Assembly: GCA_030426465.1 (NCBI GenBank)
Contig: JAUHYK010000006.1
Coordinates: forward strand, 23,860 to 87,859
DNA: 64,000 nucleotides
Origin: Alphaproteobacteria bacterium
GTDB taxonomy: Bacteria > Pseudomonadota > Alphaproteobacteria > Caulobacterales > Parvularculaceae
Direction of reading: 5' to 3'
Notes under the pieces: model-generated
Databases searched by the model: none
What the model was told of the DNA's origin: nothing
Seen by the model: the letters and a program-made list of their open reading frames with translations, nothing else
Position numbers and translations under genes: made by a program
Part shown: piece by piece, positions 59,862 to 64,000 of the stretch
How the letters are laid out: every line of letters starts with the position of its first letter
How positions within the stretch are numbered: position 1 is the stretch's first letter

Positions 59862-60323
59862 TTAGGCTGCGTCAGCATCCTTGAGGATTTTGACATTGCC
59901 GGCTTTCTCGCCGGAAATCGAAATCTTGCGCGGTTTCGCAGATTCCGGGATCTCCCGCTGAAGCTCAATGTTCAAAAGCCCGTTCACCAGGGATGCTCCC
60001 GCCACTTTCACATGCTCAGCGAGCTGGAAACGGCGCTGGAACGAACGTCCGGCGATGCCCTGATAGAGGAAGGTGCGGCCTTCATCAGCCTCACCGCGCG
60101 AGCCTGTGACCGTCAGCGTGTTTTCATGAAGCTCGACATCAAGCTCTTCTTCGGAAAAGCCGGCGACCGCGAGGGTAATCCGGTAGTCATCTTCGTCGAG
60201 CCGCTCGATATTGTAAGGCGGATAGCCGCCAGTCTCGGCCTTGCCCACAGTGTCGAGCAGGTCAAAGACACGGTCGAAACCGACTGTCGAGCGATAAAGG
60301 GGGGCTAAATCAAAAGTACGCAT
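59862..60323 (-). CDS. Small heat-shock protein Hsp20 (IbpA-like)
   Basis: This 153-residue holdase chaperone binds unfolding proteins during heat stress. The alpha-crystallin domain runs from YPPYNIERLDEDDYRITLAVAGFSEEELDVEL to GLLNIELQREIPESAKPRKISI, with IAGRSFQRRFQLAEHVKV in the middle, as in class A Hsp20/IbpA. ATG 60323 follows a strong AAGGAGG site. The long upstream open frame is rejected because it has no such site. A sigma32-like promoter and a thermometer-like leader precede it, and a strong terminator follows. Confidence 0.94.
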   Translation of the reverse strand: MRTFDLAPLYRSTVGFDRVFDLLDTVGKAETGGYPPYNIERLDEDDYRITLAVAGFSEEELDVELHENTLTVTGSRGEADEGRTFLYQGIAGRSFQRRFQLAEHVKVAGASLVNGLLNIELQREIPESAKPRKISISGEKAGNVKILKDADAA

Positions 60324-60420
60324 GTGCTTGGTTCCTCCTTGGTTCAAGCGAGGGTTGCGCGCGTTCTTTGCTCCGCCGTCAGGCCGGAACGAACGCGAAC
60401 GGAGCCGGTATGGCCTCCGT
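60324..60420 (-). promoter_or_regulatory. ROSE-like RNA thermometer in the hsp20 leader
   Basis: The last leader hairpin (60353-60334) pairs CCTC-G-CTTG with CAAG-GAGG around a 3-base loop. TCGCT faces AGGA of the ribosome site with one G bulged out, which is the hallmark of ROSE elements (UYGCU against AGGA). A further stem, GCTCCG with CGGAGC (60405-60400 with 60375-60370), lies upstream. Heat would melt the weak stem and free the ribosome site. Confidence 0.78.
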
Positions 60421-60428
60421 CGAAACCG

Positions 60429-60456
60429 AAATAGGCGCTGAAATGATGAGTTCAAG
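60429..60456 (-). promoter_or_regulatory. Sigma32 (RpoH)-type promoter of hsp20
   Basis: Minus-strand CTTG (60456-60453), 17 bases, then CCTATTT (60435-60429) agrees with the alphaproteobacterial heat-shock form CTTG-N17/18-CYTAT-T. It would start transcripts near 60422, giving a leader of about 100 nt that holds the thermometer. Confidence 0.75.
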
Positions 60457-60523
60457 AGGCCCCTGTTTCGGACTGGCGAAAAACCGTGGTAAACAGCCCG
60501 CCAGATTTGGATGGGAGCGAAAC

Positions 60524-61423
60524 ATGACTTTAAAATCAGCCCTTTATGCCGGGCTTGCCGCCGCAATGAGCCTCTCGCTCACCGCTTGTGGCGGCGACGA
60601 AACCGCAGCGCCCGCGCAAGAGGCCGCGCCTCTCGATGACGCCTCCCGCCTGGACGCTGTTCTGGCGGGCGACCACCGCAGCGATGAAGAGCGCGCCCGC
60701 GACCCGCAGCGCCACCCGAAAGAAACGCTCCAGTTTTTTGGACTGACGCCCGATATGACCGTCGTCGAGGTTTATCCCGGCGGCGGCTGGTACACGCAAG
60801 TTATTGCGCCTTTCATGAAAACCGGCGGCGGAAAACTTTACGCCGCGAGCTTTCCGGCGGAAGGCGCAAGTGAGCGCGCCCGCGCCTCGCTCGACACATT
60901 TCGCAAAACCTATGTGGAAACCCCCGACATTTACGGCGAGGTGGAGATGACCACGCTTGGCGACGGCCACCACATCGCCCCCGAAGGCGCCGCCGATATG
61001 GTGCTGACCTTCCGCAATATTCACAGCTTCATGGGACGCGGGACCGAAGAGGCGACGTTCGAGGAATTTTATCGCGCCCTGAAACCTGGCGGCGTGCTCG
61101 GCGTGGTCGAGCATCGCGCCGACGGCGCCGACCTCCCCCATGACGGCTCCAAGGGTTATGTGTATACGGATGATGTGAAAGCGCTCGCCGAAGCCGCCGG
61201 CTTTGAATTCGAGGCCGCATCGGAGATTAACGCCAATGCTGCCGATACGAAGGATCACCCGTTCGGCGTCTGGACATTGCCGCCGGTGCGCCGCTCCGCC
61301 CAGATCAATGGCGAGGACGATCCGAATTTCGACCGCGCGCATTATGATTCGATTGGCGAGAGCGACCGCATGACCCTGAAGTTCCGCAAACCGATTGCAG
61401 CCGATGGCGCGCTCCTCGAGTAA
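60524..61423 (+). CDS. Methyltransferase-like lipoprotein
   Basis: This 299-residue protein starts with a lipoprotein signal (LSLTAC) and an acidic, Ala-rich linker, then has a class I methyltransferase fold: VVEVYPGGGWYTQVIAPFMKTGGGKLYAASFP as the SAM region, VLTFRNIHSFMGRGTEEATFEEFYRALKPGGVLGVVEHR. Such COG4798-like proteins are predicted methyltransferases, but an extracytoplasmic enzyme would have no obvious SAM supply. ATG 60524 follows GGGAGC. The next gene overlaps by one base (TAATG). Confidence 0.83.
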   Translation: MTLKSALYAGLAAAMSLSLTACGGDETAAPAQEAAPLDDASRLDAVLAGDHRSDEERARDPQRHPKETLQFFGLTPDMTVVEVYPGGGWYTQVIAPFMKTGGGKLYAASFPAEGASERARASLDTFRKTYVETPDIYGEVEMTTLGDGHHIAPEGAADMVLTFRNIHSFMGRGTEEATFEEFYRALKPGGVLGVVEHRADGADLPHDGSKGYVYTDDVKALAEAAGFEFEAASEINANAADTKDHPFGVWTLPPVRRSAQINGEDDPNFDRAHYDSIGESDRMTLKFRKPIAADGALLE

Positions 61424-61740
61424 TGTCTAAAGCTGGCGAACAGGACGCGCTCAGCGCGGCGGCGGAGAAGACTTTTGCCGCCCCTTTTAGCGCCGTGATC
61501 AAGCTGGCGCCGGAAGACGGCGCGCCATTATGGGTCGATGGCCGCAAGACGCCGCCAGTTGTTTCCGCTGGCGCCCCTAAGGGCGTTGAAGCAAATTGCC
61601 TATGGCGGGGACGCCGCGAGGCGCTTGTCCGCGCCATGGCCAGCGCACGCTCCCTCGAGAGCGCCTATGTCGCCGGGCGCATCGCCGTCGCCGGCGATAT
61701 GAGCGTCATGGCGCGCCTCAAACTGGAGGAAGGCCGGTGA
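61423..61740 (+). CDS. SCP2-like sterol-binding domain protein
   Basis: This 105-residue protein resembles the SCP2 fold. The C-terminus SLESAYVAGRIAVAGDMSVMARLKLEEGR has the typical SCP2 strand/helix ending (GxIxxxGDxxxxxxL). The middle has APEDGAPLWVDGRKTPPVV. SCP2 domains bind lipids or fatty acids. It is coupled by a one-base overlap to the upstream lipoprotein and by a GTGA overlap to the hydrolase behind it. Confidence 0.7.
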   Translation: MSKAGEQDALSAAAEKTFAAPFSAVIKLAPEDGAPLWVDGRKTPPVVSAGAPKGVEANCLWRGRREALVRAMASARSLESAYVAGRIAVAGDMSVMARLKLEEGR

Positions 61741-62669
61741 CGCAATTTATCGACATCGCGGACAATCCGGCGCCCGACGGCGCCAGTGTTGAAGAGATCG
61801 CCGCGAGCGATGGCGCAAAACTGCGCGCTGCTTACTTTCCTGCAAAGACCTCGCGCGGCACAGTGGTGCTTGTCACCGGCTGGTCGGAATTCATCGAAAA
61901 ATATTTCGAAACCGTGCGCGATCTGAATGCGCGCGGGCTCAATGTCGCGATGATGGACTGGCGCGGTCAGGGCTTGTCCGACCGGGAAAGCGCGCGCGCT
62001 GCGAAATGGAACGGCTATTTTCAGACCCTGAAAAATGATCTCCGCGACTTTACCGAACAACATGTGAAACCGCGTTTTGGCGGGCCCTACATTCTGATGA
62101 CCCATTCCATGGGCGGCCTGCCGGGATTAATGCTTCTTGCCGATGGTTACGAAGGCTTTTCTCGCGCCATTCTCTGCGCCCCCATGACCCGGCTCTTTCC
62201 CGATGCGCAGAACAAGGTCATGTCATTCGCCGCCGCGACCGCTTGCACGCTTGGCTTTTCCTGCACCGAGACGGCACGCTCGAAGGACCATTCAGAAATT
62301 TTCGACGGCAATATCTTTACAAGCGACAAGATGCGCCACGCCCGGTTTCGCGATCTGAAACTCGCCGAGCCAAAGGCGGCCTCAACGACGCCCACCTATG
62401 GCTGGGTCAATGCGGCGATGAAAGAAAGCGCTGCGCTGCATGCGCCGGGCGGCCTCGCCGGAATTAAAACCCCTGTGCTGATTATTTCCGCCGGCGCCGA
62501 GCAGCAAATAGACGGCGCCGACCACAAGATTATCGCAGACGCCAGCGATATGATCTCTCTGGAAATCATCCCCGGCGCGCTTCACGAAATCATGATGGAG
62601 CGCGATTCCATTCGGGCGCTTTATTTCAAGGCGTTCGATGAATTCGTCGCGCCAAGCTTGCCCCGCTAA
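61737..62669 (+). CDS. Alpha/beta hydrolase (monoacylglycerol lipase-like)
   Basis: This 310-residue hydrolase has VVLVTGWSEFIEKYFETVRDLNARGLNVAMMDWRGQGLSD near the N-terminus, the nucleophile motif THSMGGLPGL, and the Asp/His region LIISAGAEQQIDGADHKII with HEIMME at the end. It resembles monoacylglycerol lipase or PldB-like lysophospholipases. The start is GTG 61737, overlapping the SCP2-like stop by 4 nt, with GGAGGAAGG ahead. The three genes form one tight operon that suggests lipid handling. Confidence 0.88.
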   Translation: MTQFIDIADNPAPDGASVEEIAASDGAKLRAAYFPAKTSRGTVVLVTGWSEFIEKYFETVRDLNARGLNVAMMDWRGQGLSDRESARAAKWNGYFQTLKNDLRDFTEQHVKPRFGGPYILMTHSMGGLPGLMLLADGYEGFSRAILCAPMTRLFPDAQNKVMSFAAATACTLGFSCTETARSKDHSEIFDGNIFTSDKMRHARFRDLKLAEPKAASTTPTYGWVNAAMKESAALHAPGGLAGIKTPVLIISAGAEQQIDGADHKIIADASDMISLEIIPGALHEIMMERDSIRALYFKAFDEFVAPSLPR

Positions 62670-62759
62670 AAACCTGAAACGGACTTAAGGCCGGGCTGGC
62701 GCCAAGCCTGAGCGCCGTAGTCCCCGCCGCGACTTTCGGCGTGGGAGAGATTTAGCGAA

Positions 62760-62788
62760 TTGACTCTTCAAAGTTTTTGCGCAAAAAT
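62760..62788 (+). promoter_or_regulatory. Candidate marR promoter
   Basis: TTGACT (62760-62765) is 17 bases before AAAAAT (62783-62788). The -10 match is weak, but the palindromic operator described next overlaps this -10, as expected for a repressor. Confidence 0.4.
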
Positions 62789-62796
62789 TTGCGCAA
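62777..62796. promoter_or_regulatory. MarR operator candidate
   Basis: TTGCGCAA occurs twice (62777-62784 and 62789-62796), each a perfect palindrome, and together they form a 20-bp overall dyad, 25 bp before the marR ATG. Twelve bp between centres puts both on about the same helix face. Confidence 0.65.
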
Positions 62797-62820
62797 TTAT
62801 CAAGCAAGCTCAGGATTCCA

Positions 62821-63327
62821 ATGACAACGCTGTCGAAAACCATCTTCGGATTGCAGATCAGACGCGCCTCTGACCTGATTGGAGAACAGGGCCGCGAAGC
62901 GTTTTGGCGCTCAGGCATCGAGCTGGATGCGAAACTCATCTCACTCGTGGTCACGCTCCACGAGAGTTCAGCGCAAAGCTCCAGCGATCTCGCCACAAAA
63001 ACGGGGCTTTCACGGCAACTGGTGGAATCGCGATTACGTGCGCTGGAAACAGAAGGCTATGTGACGTCAGCCGTCAGCAAAGACGACGCCAGAAAACGTG
63101 TCTTTTCCCTTTCCCGCCGAAAGCGCGCGGAAGTCGAAGAGGCGGTCTCCATGATGCGCGATTTTGAGACGGTTTATGACGCGCTGTGGCGTGAAATAGG
63201 CGTCGATTTGGGGGACGCGCTGCCAAAACTTGAGCGCGCGCTCCACGCAAGGCCTTTGCTTGCGCGCCTTTGCCAGCAATTTCCAGAGTACCAGGAAAAT
63301 CTGAAAGTCATCAGCAATGACCGTTAA
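62821..63327 (+). CDS. MarR-family transcriptional regulator
   Basis: This 168-residue protein fits the MarR winged-helix pattern: SSDLATKTGLSRQLVESRLRALETEGYVTSAVSKDDARKRVFSLS is recognition helix plus wing, and LDAKLISLVVTLHESSAQ precedes it. Long helices at both ends form the dimer interface. It may sense a small aromatic or lipid. The ligand is unknown. A paired TTGCGCAA operator lies upstream. Its TAA overlaps the start of the following hydrolase gene by 11 nt, so both are likely co-transcribed. Confidence 0.88.
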   Translation: MTTLSKTIFGLQIRRASDLIGEQGREAFWRSGIELDAKLISLVVTLHESSAQSSSDLATKTGLSRQLVESRLRALETEGYVTSAVSKDDARKRVFSLSRRKRAEVEEAVSMMRDFETVYDALWREIGVDLGDALPKLERALHARPLLARLCQQFPEYQENLKVISNDR

Positions 63328-64000
63328 TATCAGCGCCCTCATTCCCGCACTGCTCCTCACCGCCAGTTGCGCCGCCCCGCAGGCGACAGCGCAGCAAACC
63401 CGATCGATGGAACACCGCGCCGAAGCCGCCGCGGCCCATGTCCGCAACACCTATGACGAGACGGGGCCAGGGGTTGCGTATCTCATTTCCGAAAAGGGAA
63501 AAGCGCTTGTCTCAGGCGCTGAAGGCTACGCCGATCTCGAATGGAACATCGCAATGACGCGGGACACCGCCATACGCATTGGCTCCCTGTCAAAACCCAT
63601 TACGGCGATTATGGTTCTGCAACTTGCCGAAGAAGGGCGTGTTGACCTTGATCTCCCCGCTAAAGCCTATGCGCCGGACCTGCCGGCGCAATATGGCGGC
63701 GTCACGTTACGCCAATATCTTAGCCACCGCTCGGGGATTTCCGATTTTCTGTCCGACCCTGCCTTGGTCGAACACATATGGCTGCCGATTTCGACAGACA
63801 AGCTTATCGACCTGGCGAAAGACACGCCCGCCGCTTTCACGCCGGGCGCGAAATACGAATATGTCAATTTCAACTATGTCATCATCGCGCATGTACTCGA
63901 AAAAGTGACGGGGCAGTCCTATGCGGACGCCGTCAATTCATTTTTCGATGGCCATGGTATGGCGAACTCTCATTTCGATGCACACCGCGACCTCATCGAC
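63317..64000 (+). CDS. Serine beta-lactamase-family hydrolase (partial)
   Basis: The frame opens with ATG 63317 and runs to the window edge (228 codons), so the C-terminus is missing. The signal peptide is ALIPALLLTASCAAPQ, with a possible lipobox. The SxxK motif is SLSK in RIGSLSKPITAIMVLQLAEEGRVDL, LRQYLSHRSGISDF follows, and YVNFNYVIIAHVLEKVTG carries the YxN motif. This is the class C beta-lactamase/D-aminopeptidase-like group, which includes esterases as well as peptidases. It starts 11 nt inside the marR end. Confidence 0.88.
   Translation, partial: MTVNISALIPALLLTASCAAPQATAQQTRSMEHRAEAAAAHVRNTYDETGPGVAYLISEKGKALVSGAEGYADLEWNIAMTRDTAIRIGSLSKPITAIMVLQLAEEGRVDLDLPAKAYAPDLPAQYGGVTLRQYLSHRSGISDFLSDPALVEHIWLPISTDKLIDLAKDTPAAFTPGAKYEYVNFNYVIIAHVLEKVTGQSYADAVNSFFDGHGMANSHFDAHRDLID

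Noticed and set aside
1-64000. CRISPR array, insertion sequence, prophage or integron
   Set aside because: No regular direct repeats, transposase, integrase or phage genes were seen anywhere in the window.

Overview
The window looks like chromosome from a free-living, probably marine or salt-exposed alphaproteobacterium. Hyphomonadaceae or Parvularculaceae-like lineages are my best guess, inferred from gene content only. Three things point there: high GC; an F0-only ATP synthase operon (atpI-atpB-atpE-b'-b) separated from F1; and the mutY / DUF721 / DsbA-like / smc neighbourhood common in alphaproteobacteria. I saw no tRNA, rRNA, transposase, integrase or CRISPR array. Genes are densely packed, with many ATGA, TGATG or TAATG overlaps. 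The only stretch above 300 bases without a gene is the gcvT leader (32630-32978), which holds a glycine riboswitch.

Layout. 1-2.5 kb: F0 ATP synthase operon, cut at the left edge. 2.8-6.4 kb: an ArsR-controlled run of three AHSA1/SRPBCC proteins, a VOC protein and a DUF1428 protein, divergent from an NTF2-like gene, with two matching operator palindromes between them. 6.4-12.4 kb: smc, a DsbA-like lipoprotein, DUF721/DciA-like and mutY. 12.5-17.5 kb: an AT-rich lipoprotein, DUF924, an SDR, metG, DUF2267 and a GNAT. 17.8-19.5 kb: two methyltransferases that make glycine betaine from glycine. 19.5-27.4 kb: an MFS carrier, a LOG-type protein, a quinone oxidoreductase, an acyl-CoA carboxylase beta subunit and a membrane-anchored glutamate-synthase-like protein. 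27.5-33 kb: gcvT-gcvH-gcvPA-unknown-gcvPB behind a tandem glycine riboswitch, followed by a Zur-like regulator. 33.5-38.7 kb: a Sel1/2OG-oxygenase and a ferric-iron ABC transporter with Fur-like boxes.

38.7-46.7 kb: two amidohydrolases, a PhoD-type phosphatase, adenine/adenosine deaminase, a SYLF protein, a DJ-1/PfpI protein and an alkyltransferase-like protein. 46.7-53.5 kb: a beta-oxidation-like operon (CoA ligase, two acyl-CoA dehydrogenases, MaoC hydratase, SDR, thiolase). 53.6-56.7 kb: a flippase, an inositol-phosphatase family protein and a histidine phosphatase. 56.7-59.3 kb: a LigE-type beta-etherase-like GST between two SDRs. 59.5-60.5 kb: a small lipoprotein and an hsp20 gene with a sigma32-like promoter, a ROSE-like RNA thermometer and a terminator. 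60.5-64 kb: a methyltransferase-like lipoprotein, an SCP2-like protein and a lipase in one operon, then MarR and a serine beta-lactamase-like protein cut by the right edge.

Two themes tie genes together. Glycine can be drained to betaine (17.8-19.5 kb) or oxidised by the cleavage system, whose leader senses glycine. Short RNA and DNA control elements are also unusually readable here: riboswitch, thermometer, ArsR, Zur, Fur and MarR sites, and two strong terminators, one lying inside a neighbouring coding region.
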